64,000 bases of DNA, from the NCBI RefSeq assembly GCF_910592395.1, contig NC_088318.1, positions 4,982,756-5,046,755 of the forward strand, written 5' to 3'. Both the position numbers and the translations under genes were made by a program. Positions within the stretch are counted from its first letter, which is position 1, and every line of letters starts with the position of its first letter. This stretch comes from Lineus longissimus. Lineage: Eukaryota; Nemertea; Pilidiophora; Heteronemertea; Lineidae. The notes under the pieces were generated by a model. It did no database searches and was not told where the DNA came from. It was given only the letters and a program-made list of their open reading frames with translations. Positions 34,437 to 47,500 of this stretch are shown piece after piece.

Positions 34437-34880
34437 TAACATCTACATGTATCTACATTCCAGCAAATATTTGTACCCCTACAAATCATGAAGAAAACCA
34501 AAGCTATATTTGGGTATTAATGAATAGTCTGTTCTACACCAGACGAATTTGTGCATTATGAACAAAAGCCTACATCAAAGTGAGTTGACCTCAAAATCCA
34601 TTGGACCATCGCATTGTTAGGATGGGGATGTGTCTCTCATGATCTCAAAATCTTCAAGTGAAAATTTTCTACACATACTTTTGTACAATGCTCCGATGAG
34701 ACACACATCCTCTCCTTGTTCAATAACCATGGTCACCATACATTTTTGTATTAAGCTGGGATTTTCATGAAGATTGTGCCATACCAAGAAAATCTGTACC
34801 AATGTACAAATTTAGAAAACTCACATTAGATCCACAAAATACCAACGAAACACACAATTCCTCAAAAGGCAATGGAACTA

Positions 34881-35040
34881 CAGTAGAACCTCTCTATTAA
34901 GGACACCTTTCGGACTGATATATGCTGTCCTTATTACTCATTAGAGAGGTTAAACTGAATGGAAACAGCCACTTTGGGAACAAAACTAGTGTCCTTAATA
35001 GAGAGGTTGTCCTTAACAAAGAGGTGTTTGCTACATGTGG
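34881..35040. mobile_element. TA-flanked MITE (pogo-like family), right end decayed
   Basis: Begins after TA with CAGTAGAACCTCTCTATTA; the interior CTAGTGTCCTTAATAGAGAG is conserved; the right terminus has diverged (GTGTTTGCTACATG). Confidence 0.8.
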
Positions 35041-35440
35041 CACTTACAAAACATTTTGAAAATTTGAATTCAAATCATAACTTTCACAGCGTATGAACTA
35101 GGCTTTCATGGGGTATCTTGAGGTCAACTGAATATATCATGTGGGCAAAAGTGCACAGAAAAGTATTATTGAAATCTGGCAGGGTAGGCCCTAGTTTGAC
35201 GAGACACATGCCAAACCACTGAGGATGTACATGAAGGAAATCGCCAGCTTAAAACAGGAGCAAATTGAAGGATTCCATGACACAGAAGCCCACTGACTTG
35301 TCTCTACACCGTGAAATATTCTCATATTCTCATATCATTATACCTTCATTTTCAATTGATGGTAGAATAAATTTTGCAATGTCGTAAAGAAACTGCATGG
35401 TTTCATAATGCATTGGAGTTGAACATTTTGCCATCTTTAA

Positions 35441-35725
35441 CCCTTTAGATCCTAGACCGGCCACAGATTTTTGTCTATTCATTCCTAACCGGCTGCTCAC
35501 CGTCCCCCACCAATACCCATTTTTGAGCAGCACCATCGCCATCTCTACTTAAGCAATGAAACTAAGGCCGAGATTCTGCCGGTTAGGGATCCATTGATGA
35601 AATATTATGGACATAGACTGGCTTGTTTTCTTCAGGGGTGCTTTGGGGGTCTTTTCGGTGAAAATTACTGAAATGCTCCAGGCAAATATGGGGAAGCACA
35701 TAAAAATGTTCTAGGATCTAAAGGG
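35441..35725. mobile_element. TTAA-flanked MITE, CCCTTTAGATCCTAGA ends
   Basis: Perfect 16-bp inverted ends CCCTTTAGATCCTAGA with TTAA on both sides (35437-35440, 35726-35729). 285 bp, no coding capacity. Confidence 0.88.
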
Positions 35726-35749
35726 TTAAGTTTAACAGTGCAGATAACC

Positions 35750-36590
35750 TAGAGATCAATCACGGAAATACAGACAGGAATAAGAAATGCACATGTAGTG
35801 AAACTCCAGACATACATTGTAGACTCAATGGACTGAAAATCCACCAACTTAGCACATATTTATAATGAAGTTTTGAACGACACGTAAAGTTTCAAAAATC
35901 ACATCAGACCTTGGGTATAAACAACCCAATTTGTCTCTTCCCTCAAGCGGTGCTTGGAACTTTTGATCAGGTATAATTGGCAAATGAGAAGGCACCTTAA
36001 ATGCTCGTTTCGTTCAGAGAGCATGGGCCCTTGGGTTTTATACAGAGACTGAAGTTTCCAATCCTGCTTGAGGACAACAGCGAATGCATGAGGAGAGATT
36101 CTCAGGTCAAGGTTCAACTTCTTTGCACTCTCAGTCAGCTGTGGCTTTCAAAAGTCAAACTTTCTTCTTGCGAAGTATTTAAAATAGAGAGAAAAAATTT
36201 TAATATCAGGTATTCTGTACTTTAGCAAAACACCAAAGGCACTTTAGTTCTAGCAAATACTTTGTCAACAAACATCAAAGAAAATTTTGATGGTGATGAG
36301 CCGGCTAGCAATCGAAATGTTCTTAAATTGTGTCGCAGAGCTTTTATAGCATTGTTCCAGAGGGAAATTATTCATTTATTTTTATTTGTCAGAGTGAGAA
36401 CACTTGCAAATATCACATTTTGTCAACAATAATGCATCATTTCAGATACCAATATCTGACAGATTTTACAAATCCCTCATTCTACATTGACATCAATTGA
36501 TGCTTAATGCAGAAAAACAAATCAAGAATATATTCACGCAGAAATAAAATGTGGCAGAAAGACATTGCACAGAAAAAAGCACAGTAAATC
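35750..36590. other. No gene or repeat recognised
   Basis: AT-rich unassigned DNA between two MITEs. Open frames here are short and lack motifs. Confidence 0.3.
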
Positions 36591-36595
36591 AGTGA

Positions 36596-36712
36596 TTTGA
36601 TATAAAATACTAGTAAATGCTTTTACTGAACATTTCATGTGCATTTACACTTGGCCTTTCTGTGCACAATTGGAGTAAAAGCATTTACTAATTCTTTATT
36701 CACACCAGCCAC
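36596..36712. mobile_element. Palindromic MITE (TGATATGAATAAAG family), copy 3
   Basis: A diverged copy: ACTAGTAAATGCTTTTACTG and AGTAAAAGCATTTACTAATTC arms around GCATTTACACTTGGCCTTTC. Confidence 0.8.
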
Positions 36713-37433
36713 TGTCTCACTGTATATAGTGGTATTAAATGGTCTGACATATTTCAGTTCACGATACACTTGTACATGGACATAAACTCAAGGACATAAT
36801 GATGGTTTTATAGATACTGTTACACAAAATACAATTATATACATATTAAGATATGGTAGAGTTGTTAATCTCATGAGTAACATTTCAGGTCATACATGTA
36901 TTCTCATGTTGCAAATGTACATGCATCACTGACAAACTTCCAACCATATATTCATCAATGAAATAGAACCGTTAAGTCGCATGTCTTAATGTAATTTTCA
37001 CTGTAATAGTACTCAAATTCATTGCACAGGTTTTTGTAGTTTCCAATATGCCGTTGCAATACGCAACTTCTCACTTTACAATGATACATGATAATTTCAA
37101 TGAAAGATGGTACAATAACTGCCTACATGTACATGTATGTGTGCATCAATGCGTACAGCCAGTTATTTTCTACACTGCATGGGTTGTAATTGTACCGGGG
37201 CGTATAAATGTACCACTTTACCTTACTTATGTAGCATGAATCTAGAATAGAAAGCTTGTATTTTTTATAAATTCAAAAGGTATCCCTAAGCTGAAGCCTC
37301 GTGTTTACATCCACCTCCATGAAAGAGGTGGATGTAAAGGAGTTCTTGTAGAATTTGGGCAAAGCCACAACAAACTATAAATGAACAGAACCACAATATT
37401 TGATTTTACACAAATGCCATTATTCTGTCTTAA

Positions 37434-37736
37434 AGGGACAACTTGGGCATGATGACAAATGTTTGTTTTTGTTTGCCAAAATGGCTTCCAGCAGGACTTC
37501 TCCAAGCAGGATCATTGAGAAATATTCAAACTGCAATAAACACTTTTAATACTGGAACAAAATGTAACTGTAGGCCTGTTTGAAATTTTAAAGCCATGTT
37601 CAAAACCACCCTGCAACACTAGCAAAATTCGTTAACTGTAACCAGAGATAATACGGTATTTGACACTAAATGCGCGACGGGACATGGGTGGCAGTTGGCA
37701 CCCTATCCACCTAAATCCCACGCCAAAATTGTCCCT
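37434..37736. mobile_element. TTAA-flanked MITE, AGGGACAA ends
   Basis: TTAA at 37430-37433 and 37737-37740; inverted ends AGGGACAACTTGGGC and complement of GCCAAAATTGTCCCT. 303 bp. Its ends resemble the AGGGAACTG element of PIGU intron 10, suggesting related families. Confidence 0.8.
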
Positions 37737-38245
37737 TTAACTATGATGATACAATATTCAGTCTTGTCACCTGACTTACATGTACGTGTAACAATTTAGT
37801 GACGTACATTTCATACATATTCTATGAAAATGATCTCGATCAGGAATTCAAGTCAATGGAAGTCCCAGGGACAAAGTGAGCACATTCAATAGTTTCAAAA
37901 TCTCCTCTTTTGTAAGGATATTCATATCAAAGAGTTGATCTCACCCATCCAGGCCAGCGAGAATGATATGCACCCAATCTGCAATCAATTTCTCGCACTT
38001 CTGATGCACTTTAAAGTAAGTAAGCAAGTATGAAGTAATCTGAAATCAAAAACGTCAGAGAATCTGTGTAAACTGCACAAATTATATTTACTCTACAGTC
38101 TCATAGATGGCGCATCAGCCTCGGTGACCAAGTTGATACTGTTGCTGATTTCACTGGCCTGTGCGGTAGCTGGGAATGAGCTGGTACTGATAAATCTAAA
38201 GAATGACAGGAAAAGGTATTTAAAGGTGGTACAATTTTTGCCTCT

Positions 38246-38510
38246 GTGGCGAGCAGTTGTGGTAGTGCAGTGGAAGAGAGTCGGCCTCATGATCAGGAGG
38301 TCGTGGGTTCGACTCCCGGCCGAGTCGCTGCTTGGTTCCCCTACTGGTCGAGTTCAAGTGAGCGCATTCTGGTTGCTCCTTGAAACCCCTGATTGATTTC
38401 TGTGGAGACTGGGGTAATATGGTATCCCAAAAGCGCTTTGAGCAGTGAAATTGGGAAAAGCGGTTTATAAGAACTCAATATCATCATCATCATCATCATC
38501 ATGAGCATCA
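38246..38510 (+). mobile_element. SINE family B, full-length reference copy
   Basis: tRNA-like head with A box TAGTGCAGTGG (38263-38273) and B box GGTTCGACTCC (38306-38316), then CTGCTTGGTTCCCCTACTGG, the body TCCTTGAAACCCCTGATTG, ATTTCTGTGGAGACTGGGG, the 3' segment AAAAGCGGTTTATAAGAACTC and an (ATC)n tail. It shows what the 8.4-10.9 kb satellite grew from. Confidence 0.9.
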
Positions 38511-38945
38511 TCGGTGTACATACCGGAAAATGAGCACTGCCAGTCATTCCATATTATAGTAGATTAGCAACCCAAGTGCATTGTTTATACGCAGTGTGTA
38601 TCAACCTGCCTTTTGGGTGAAATCAGCTCGAGGTTGATCAATATCCTATTATTAAGCTGTTGTTATATCACAGTTGGTATATTAACTACTTCTATGACAT
38701 AAAATTTGAAACTGCATCCCACTAAAAAATCACCAAATTTACAATTTTGGTATCAGAAGCGTTACAGGCTATAAATCACATATTTCAAGCACAAGAAATA
38801 CAAGAGAACATTGGACAATGTGGACCAACACAGAGCAAGGTATCAATCAAGGTTGAACTTTTAAAACCTGAACGATTTTTATCATTATCTAGGCCTACAG
38901 ATGTCGACACAGATAAGCAATTCGCTGACCTTGTTTCTTAATGTT

Positions 38946-39388
38946 CAGAGACAATACCACCAATGAATATTCACAGGTTGGAGGGTCCAGACCTATCAAT
39001 TAGACGCGAGTATGTTTTTAACTCTCAAGTACATATTTGGAGAGCTATGGAAAAAATATTTGCTCTGGCAAGTCTACAGATATAAAGAAATTATTTGATG
39101 AACAAATTAATTTTGAATTTTGATAGTTTGGCAATAGGGGGCGTGTTTTGAGATTTTTCTGCCAGTTGGCTGAAGAGTGGAAATACCAATGTCTGTCCAA
39201 TTTGTCGATTATCAAAAAGTGTCTGTGGTCAACTACCAGTTTACTTTTCACCATTTACTTGCCCGACTGTCCGGAATTTCATATCAAAATTTCAGATTCA
39301 CAACCCCACGCAGTATTTGATGCGACGCGGTCAAACATTGACAACTGAACTGCTAAAAGGCTTAAAAAATCAATGGTGGTCTTGTCTC
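38946..39388. mobile_element. Internally deleted GAGACAAG element
   Basis: The left end GAGACAATACCACCAATGA and right end CAATGGTGGTCTTGTCTC match the 1152-bp element in PIGU intron 7, but the middle (including the long hairpin) is missing. About 443 bp. The shared interior includes TTCTGCCAGTTGGCTGA and CAACCCCACGCAGTATTTGA. Confidence 0.78.
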
Positions 39389-39399
39389 TTCATCTTGAA

Positions 39400-41350
39400 T
39401 TTGCCTCTTTTACAGATCAGAGCTCCTTTTGGCGGAGGTTTGTTCAGAAATGGCGAGATTTTTTCTGGGACTCTTTCATTCTTGAGACTGCATCATCAAA
39501 CATTTTCTCCGGGCAAAAACTCATATGGACACTGAAAACAGGTAAGTTCAGGGCATTCACAAAATGACTCCAGGACTTCACTCCTTTTTGCACAAAGATG
39601 AGTGGAACTTTAAGTCAGCAAGGTAGGTCTGAGGTTCTTCTGACTAAAAGTACACTATATTGCCATCTGAACTCAAATTAGAGCACATTTTACAACTCCA
39701 GGACCAATTCCAGGTAATTTTCCCTACTAAGCAACAATATAAACCTTGATATTAGCCCAGACGCCATCAAAAGTGGAAGGCTTGAACCAGGTGAACACAT
39801 TACATGCATAATTTTAGACATAATTTATATACAGACGTACAGAAAATTTCATCGAGGCCACCTTGTGCCAATCGCTTTGGTCAAGTGCACAGCCCTGTTC
39901 ACTGCAAAGGTCTTTGGTGCGCAGATTCGGTAACCGTCATTTTCCCGAGCCAGATTGGCTTGAAGGTCGTACGGGAATCAAAGCATTTCATGACCAGGGC
40001 CTTGCTTGCCCTGTTCACACAGCCTAATATTAAAGCAGGCCAAGGCAGCCTAACATATACATATCATGTACAGCAGCAATTAACCCATTAATGATGAAAA
40101 ATCCTCAAGGAACGAATTTTAAATGTCTCACAATTCTAGAACAGAATGTTGCAACCGAATATTGGGGGATAATAATTGTCAATTCTCAAAATGTTATCCA
40201 TCCATGTCAAGTCTTATCCAACCTTAATGGGTTATCGAATTTAGCAAGGTAATCTACATACATGTATATATTACAAAAGAGCAGTTCATTCTATCTCAGG
40301 AAAAATATTATCCCGACAATGCAAAAAATGGCTCCCTTATAATCGAGAGAACAATCCCCCGAAAAGGAGAACCATACCAATTCATTCTGAAGGAAACGAG
40401 CTCGCAAACAAAAGGCTTGTATCATCTTCGAAAACATTCGACGACAAAAAAGAGGTTTCAGCTTCGCCACAGATGTCAAGGACAACCCTCTTGACGTTTG
40501 CAACCAGCCCCTGTCTTTATACATCTCCATGTAGCAATGACCCCGATCTGCAAAAATGCCCATACAAGCTTGGCAAAACTGCATTAAAACGCCTTTTTTT
40601 CTGAAGCACAGAATCTGCTAGAAACATTTCAGCTTTTGCACTCGATACAAATGACATCAACAGTCGCAACGTTTTCATGATCAAGAATTCATTTATGAAT
40701 ATTTTAATATCACCTCTGACCCCTCAAAGGACTAGGCCATGACATGTCCCATCGCACATTTCACAACAGTCCATGACACCGCCATGAAAATTACCCTTCA
40801 TTAATACTATGGCCAGTGGGGTACTGTTTGCACAACATGAAGGAGGAGGAGTCCATTGACTATTGAGGGGTAGCAAGGGCATAAACATCAACTACCGTGG
40901 CCGAGATACAACCTCATTGAGGGCGGACATGTTCCTGGCTGATCGACCACCCTACATGTAAATAACAAAGAAGAATGGACTCTTCTTCCATGTACTTCAT
41001 TGCACATAGTGTTCATATCACCAGAAAAAAAAAAAAGAGTACAAAATTTTCTCAAAAAACAAAAACTTAAAAAAAATAAATTCAGGCAGGCATTTTTTAC
41101 ATTCGACCCCAGGTTCTTGGTCATTTTGATGCATCATATATTATGCAAGCAGAAGAGATTTTTCTCACCCAATCCATTTCATAGCAACAATTTCTTTCAA
41201 AACGGGGACTCGAATGACATGTCCAGAAGATTTGTCAGCCTCATCAGTAGTGTTAAGTTTTCTAGATCACACAGGACAGAAGTGCAATTTTGCAAAAATT
41301 GAGTCTCGTGTGGACAAGAGCGGATAGAGAGTGTCGCCATCTATCATAAG
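39400..41350. other. Unassigned DNA with one weak exon-like segment
   Basis: 39404-39541 (plus) is preceded by a pyrimidine-rich TTGCCTCTTTTACAG and followed by a GTAAGT donor, with an open frame containing SSFWRRFVQKWRDFFW. No partner exons or family were recognised, so no gene is called. The remainder shows nothing recognisable. Confidence 0.2.
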
Positions 41351-41363
41351 AACCATGCATTAA

Positions 41364-41643
41364 CCCTGCAGCACTCTTAATACCCGTGGACGGCCGCAGC
41401 TTTTTCCTTCAAACGCCCGTGGATGCCCACAATATAGGGGTGACATCTGCCGTTTAAGTGCCGAATCAAAACATCGTTCTACTTAGCTGATTTTCGGAGC
41501 CAAACTTTTGCTCAGTCATGGAGTTCTCCGTTACTGACGAGTAATAAATACTACACAAATTTCATGTTAAAATTGCTCATTTTTAGCCATTTTTCTGGAG
41601 GAATAGATGGAAAAACAAGTAAAATGCTGGAGTGCTATTAGGG
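41364..41643. mobile_element. TTAA-flanked MITE, CCCTGCAGCACTC ends
   Basis: TTAA at 41360-41363 and 41644-41647. Imperfect inverted ends CCCTGCAGCACTCTTAAT and complement of GGAGTGCTATTAGGG. 280 bp. Confidence 0.78.
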
Positions 41644-41659
41644 TTAATAAAGTACTTAC

Positions 41660-43205
41660 GTCATTTTCAGGTCTTGAATTCGAAACTTATTAGGGCGACC
41701 ATTGTAGAGCCATTTAGGCCTTGATTACGGGAAAATGTGAAAAAAGATTTAGAGGGCACAAAGGCCATTTTGGAGGGCGCCGACTGCCATGGCAGCAGGG
41801 TCAGTGGTTTGACAAATTCAAGCCCTGAATTTTTTAAAATATTGCCCTGAATTTTTTAAAATATTGCACTTCCATCTGATGTGTTTGTAGCCCTTTTCTC
41901 TTGACTGCATGAGTGGAGTCATCGCCAATACCCATTCATGCCATGGCCAAAGCTTTCTCAAAACTCATGAAAATTCTGTAATTACAATACAATGCAATAT
42001 ACAACTAGCAGTAAGCAAACAGCTGCACTTCAGTGCAATAGCATTCCGCGAAGATGACGTCACTGCAGCTGCTGCCCTCTATTTCCCCATCGCTGAATTA
42101 CAGGCAATGTCGGACAAACATGCGGTTTCGTAATGGATTCAGGCTTTCTAACTCGGGCAGTTAGATTCAATCTGGCACATGTCCGAGTGTTGGAAATACC
42201 ACATAATTGTTCTGAATATTTCTCTCTCTGACTCTATGGTATCACTCATGTTAAAAACAATGCAGGGTCAAAGATAATTGACTTTGAAATAAGCTCAAAT
42301 GCGTAGAAATAAGTGTCGATGTCCGACTGTCACGTGACTAAAACGTCATCAATATCTTATTCAAATGACCTTGTGAGCTATAAATAGTAACTTCGCGGAA
42401 TGCTATTCATTCGTGCTAAGGCTAGGTTATGTGAAGTTATCGACTAAAAAGCAAAGAACATGGGCAATTCTCTACTGTACAACAATGATTTCAATATCTT
42501 TTAAAGCCAAAGAAATTACCCTGGACCTGACGCACAGGAGGCAGTTAAGTACATCACATTCATTTAAATTCAAGAAGTATCTTTCTGTTTTTATTATTCC
42601 CCCTCCACCGGTTTCTTGGTTATATATACTCATGGTTGTTCAATTGTGAGGATCTTTTTTACAACAGGCTTAAGCATGAAAGGAGGAGGTTTGGGCAATG
42701 AACAGGACAGTGGTTGTTTACAGGACAGCAGGCCAAGGTGCCGTTTCAAGGAGGCGCCTCAAAAATATAATGGCAATTCGAAGACAGGCAAACAATTTTG
42801 GCAAATCCCAATGCACTTTTTTGCCCCTCCCTAATTTTGGTAAAATTTGGGTCTATCCCCAAAAAAGGCTTTTCGTCTATCCTGCGACCTTTAAAACCCC
42901 ATCCCTCAAATGTGACATTGATCGTGGATTGACAGTGCATTTTTCCCCTCCCTAATTTTGGTAAAACCCGGGAGTCCATCCTGAAAATCTTGTTTATTTT
43001 TTGTCTATCCAGCGTCCTGAAGAACCCCTTCCCACAATCAAATGTGACACTGACAGTGCTGTGCTTCTGGGACTACCCTGTGAAATGGAAGACCACCACA
43101 GTCTATAAAGAAACAACAAAGATATTAAGAAAGTAGAAAACGTAAGCTGTGCACATTCAGAGGGCTGGCTGGAGGAGAGGTTGAGAAAACAACCAAGTCA
43201 TGTTG
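41660..43205. other. No gene; one imperfect 125-bp duplication
   Basis: A block containing CCCCTCCCTAATTTTGGTAA occurs at about 42824 and again at about 42947, with similar flanks (TTTTTCCCC, TCTATCC, AATGTGACA). Otherwise only short open frames without motifs. Confidence 0.4.
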
Positions 43206-43209
43206 GATG

Positions 43210-43335
43210 ATTGGGTGATATGAATAAAGACTAGCAAATGCTTTTATCTAAAACTCCATGTACATTTACACTAGGCCTTTCTGTACAAAACTGAAGTAAA
43301 AGCATTTGCTAGTCTTTATTCATATCACCCATTGT
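43210..43335. mobile_element. Palindromic MITE (TGATATGAATAAAG family), copy 4
   Basis: A nearly intact copy with full inverted arms GGGTGATATGAATAAAGACT. It lies 1.2 kb downstream of the dynein gene stop codon and supplies AATAAA on both strands. Confidence 0.9.
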
Positions 43336-43339
43336 TAAG

Positions 43340-44560
43340 AAAATGAGAACGGACTATACAGAGGTGTTAGCTGAATATTCCAATGGCATACATGTATAAA
43401 GCCTTACTTCCGATTTCTAGGGAAAATTCATGTAGTATTGACGACAAATATCCATTTTATGGATCTCTTGGGTGCATGATATTGATGGTGTGGCGAAACC
43501 TGAATATCAGATCCTAAAACCATTTTTCCAAAATATAAAAAAATAACCCAGGAGACTTAAATTTGAAATGAGACCCTCATATCGCGTTTTTATGGAAATG
43601 GACTTAATGGACTTCTATGACCCCCTTTCTCAAAACCTGTGAATCATTACACTTCTCTATCGACATATGGAACCCTGTTAATAGACTTGGTATGTTTTGA
43701 ATACAATACAGTTTTTCATCGACTCAATAAACCCCTCTAAAGCATCGATGAGAACAGACGTCGAAGGATTTTCAAATCTGCCACATATTTTATACAATAA
43801 CAGCAAGTTTAAGGCAAAATGAACTCTTGTGAAGCAGGTGTACAGAGACTTCATGTCCTAATATCAATGCAAATATCAATGCGTGTCTTGACCCCCCCCC
43901 TCCCGAAGCTAATGACACAAAGAAGCGGCAAAAATGTCGAAGCTTCAGAGAGATCTGTAAGCCATTTGATGAAATCGTGAAGAAGTGTTTAGAATGGTTT
44001 TGATAAGACATGATGGCTTTACAGTACGTATCACAAATGACATCCCATAAGTCGCGTCAAGGACGCACAACCCAGCGCATAGGTCGAGTGTAACATACAC
44101 GAAACTTAGAGAGATAGGCGTGTCACTGGCGCGAACGTCGCGCGTCACTGACGCGAAGCAGGATTGACGTCAACTGTGATTGGGACTGTAGGAGTCTCAA
44201 AACCTGTGTTGTGTTGCATTGACGATTTCACCTCTGACAAACTCTCACCGAAATGGGGTTGTACGCTTTAACCTGTCTTGTGCAAGGCTTACCACCTGTT
44301 TTTGATTGCCACGACTGGCCATCATCATTTTCCCACGAGATTAAGAGGTCTTATTGTAAGTGCAATGCCCTTGAGGAGGGGGTGTACAAAACACACATTG
44401 ACAGTTGCATAAACGCCCCCAACAGATCAGCATCCAAGCGAATGACTAAGTAAATTTCAGTGTTTGTTTTAATATCCTGTCACGACCGGCAGTCTATGAT
44501 GTCATGGCCTTTGTGTAGCGCGTGTGTTCTTGAAGCAGTGAGTCGATATCGTAACTACGT
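43340..44560. other. Likely 3' UTR or downstream DNA of the dynein gene
   Basis: No coding exon is seen. If the dynein transcript uses the AATAAA within the MITE at 43315-43320 (minus strand), this region is its 3' UTR; this is inference only. Confidence 0.3.
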
Positions 44561-44564
44561 CTGT

Positions 44565-47500
44565 TCAAGATGCACCACCTGTCGAGTTCTGGCCTGGTAT
44601 TGGTTTCTTGGCACGTGTCATTCGATCTAGTTCGGCAGCTGCGTCTCTCGTCACTGCAGCTTTATCTGAAAGTAGAAGATTCGTTAAATTTTAGGAAATG
44701 TATCACACTTTTATTCCAACTGGTTACTAGTTGTTCTTGAACAGCCACAACACGCAAGAGGGGAGCAATGTTTAGGTACTTTTGGCCCTATGTGATATAA
44801 CACGCTACAGGTGAGCCCCGATGTTCTCCAGAACTGTGACGTGACATCATTTTCAACACCGTAGAACTTGTTCCCAATGACATGCACAAACTGATCGATC
44901 GAGAAGAAAAACTACAATGAGGGTATTAACGAGTTTATTGCACCCCTTCATTTGCAAATGTCCAAACAACATCACCAGATCATTGGGTGATATGAATAAA
45001 GACTAGCAAATGCTTTTATCTAAAACTCCATGTACATGTACACTAGGCCTTTCTGTACAAAACTGAAGTAAAAGCATTTGCTAGTCTTCATTCATATCAC
45101 CCATTGTCTTAATAATGATCTGCTAATTTTCTCGTAAGATGCAAATATTATGACATCATTGCAATGATGACTATTCCTCACTTGGCGTCATCACACGATT
45201 TGACTTTTTTGATAGAGAAAAGTATGAGGGCTCTTTGATCTGTGAAACTGGTATACATGTCAATGACCTTCTTGCAACTTTAGTATTGTAAGTTGAAGCA
45301 AAACCTAAACAAAACACATGTTATGAGTGAATCAACATTCAATTAATATTAAATAATATAACAATGCACATCAACAAATCGATTAATTTGCAGACATTTT
45401 TGGATAGTTAGGAAAACATATGACTATTTGGGAGTGAATTTTTTTAGAGATATGTATTTTTGCAGCGTGAGATTGAAAATCATAACAGCAAACAATTCAT
45501 GTCCTAAAATCAACCGAATGACACTGACTACTCAATAACTGGGCCTGAACATGATTGTAAATCCCCTTCACCCGCAACCAAACTTAATACAAAGCAGTAT
45601 GAACTAAATCGCCCACAACGAAAACCTTAAATCCATTTTCCTCATCCGTAACCTGACAGTTCAGAAGAAGATTTCCTGTTCCTTTTAAATAGCGATCCCT
45701 TGCCCTTGAACTAACTATAGTGGCATTTTAAAGTCAGCAGAAGAAACATCCAACTTTTAACAGTTGAATGCCAGGGGCATTTATGACCTAACTTTAACGG
45801 AGCAGAAATTACTACAAGAAATCTAAAAGCATAGCCTATCATCGCCAATTCACCAATTTATCTTGTTGAGCAATGTGCAAAGACGCTACAACTATTTGAC
45901 ATCAATTTGAAAGCGCTTCACATTGTGCCTCGATAAACTACTACCGAAATTTGTCAAGATGAGTTGGACCCCAACCACAGGACTCGAAGCGCGAAACAAC
46001 CTGCGCTATACTACATAGCTGAAAGCTAAACACGCTAAATGTGTTTTACATGTAGTACATGTTGTATGAGTATCTAATGGATGTCATGAGCAAGTTAGTT
46101 CCTGGTCGTGTTGCTAGGATATCTTTGACTATTATCTAAAGATCAATATTGTTAAGCAAGGTACTGTCCAAGTCACAATTGACATCCTTCCTGCTTAGCG
46201 TCAGTTTACGTGCAAATTAAGGGATGTCAATTGTGACCTGGACTGTATGGCATATGACACCATTTAATGCTACCGTCGAAACAAACAATGACAATGTTAT
46301 GAGAGAAATGAGTGATTTGTGAATTTGAAGATAAGCAGGTTCATTGTAAATATTTTTTTTACAGCACCAACATAGCTCGGAATATTAAGCAAATCTGCTT
46401 AGCCTTTTCACATTGTTTTTCTTGGATAATGGTAACTTCGTCTTAATTTTTGATTCAAAATAAATTTGGACTGGTCAATAAATCCGAGATGCCACTGAAT
46501 CAGGCAGAGGCCAACATTGGTAACCATATTTTAAAACATTTTGCACTTTTAGCCTTTACTTGAAACAGCTGGTCAGGGGACACATCAGTTTAACAGCAGA
46601 ACAATCGCAGAAATTTTTAGAGCATAGCAAGGTTTAGGTAGTGATAAAACTGCAACCAAATGAAACACGACTTTTACTATTTCTTACAATGAGAAGTTTG
46701 AGTCCCAATCAAAATATCTTTACTGCCTCCCAGCGTAAAAAGCACACCTAGCCCCCCCCCCACATGGCACAGGCCCAAGTCTTCAGTCTTCATGTTTCAT
46801 TTGGCTTCTAATCTACAATGCAACCCAGTGAGTTCGAATATGCAAAGAAATAAAGTCTCCTTGCCATATTCAACCGTGACGAAACTACTACTCATAAATG
46901 CTACTTTATACAAATACCATTGGCATCGCCATTGGGTTCCCCTTCCCCGTCAACTGAAGAAACGAAGGAATATCGATTAAATATCGTGCGGGGCATAACC
47001 AACATGCTGGTGTAATGTACACCACAGACACGCAAGCTACATGTAGGTGAAAGTTCTTTCTCCTCTGCATCCTTATCCATTGTACTACCTAGGGGGAAAC
47101 TATTTCTTGACCCGATTTTTAGAAGTGTGGACACTACTGAAAGGGGAAATATTTTTGGAATGGTTTCAGTCAAGTTTTCACAGTTGTGCTGTCAACTTGC
47201 TAAAATCCAGCCTGACATACTTTAAGCTCGGTTTTAAACTGTAGTTTGTCCAGCCCCTTTTCACCAATGGGGCAGTCATAATTTAGCATTGCTATAACGC
47301 TCAGGCCAATCCGGAGCATAGGCCCGCAGTGCGTAATCTTATCTTTGCCGCTCATTGAAGAAATGGTGTCGATTACTAGTGATTGGTCAGAATACCAGAA
47401 TGATGATCAGCCGGTTACGTTAAATCTGTCAATTCATTGCTGAACTAGCCAATCCAGACAGAATTCGCACTTGAAGACATGCCTCCATTCATGAATGTGG

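Noticed and set aside
34044-34439. 131-codon plus-strand open frame
   Set aside because: No motif, no splice context, and length is within chance for this much non-coding DNA.
38093-38186. Possible minus-strand terminal exon (frame ending ADAPSMRL) and an overlapping plus-strand signal-peptide-like frame
   Set aside because: Good pyrimidine tract and acceptor, but no partner exon and no recognised family; the plus-strand frame has no ATG.
7885-38510. tRNA-like sequences with A and B boxes (7.9, 13.8, 38.25 kb) as tRNA genes
   Set aside because: Each is joined to a shared non-tRNA body and tail found in several copies, which marks them as SINE heads.
39404-39541. Plus-strand exon-like segment with good acceptor and donor
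   Set aside because: No upstream or downstream coding exon and no recognisable protein family, so a gene cannot be supported.
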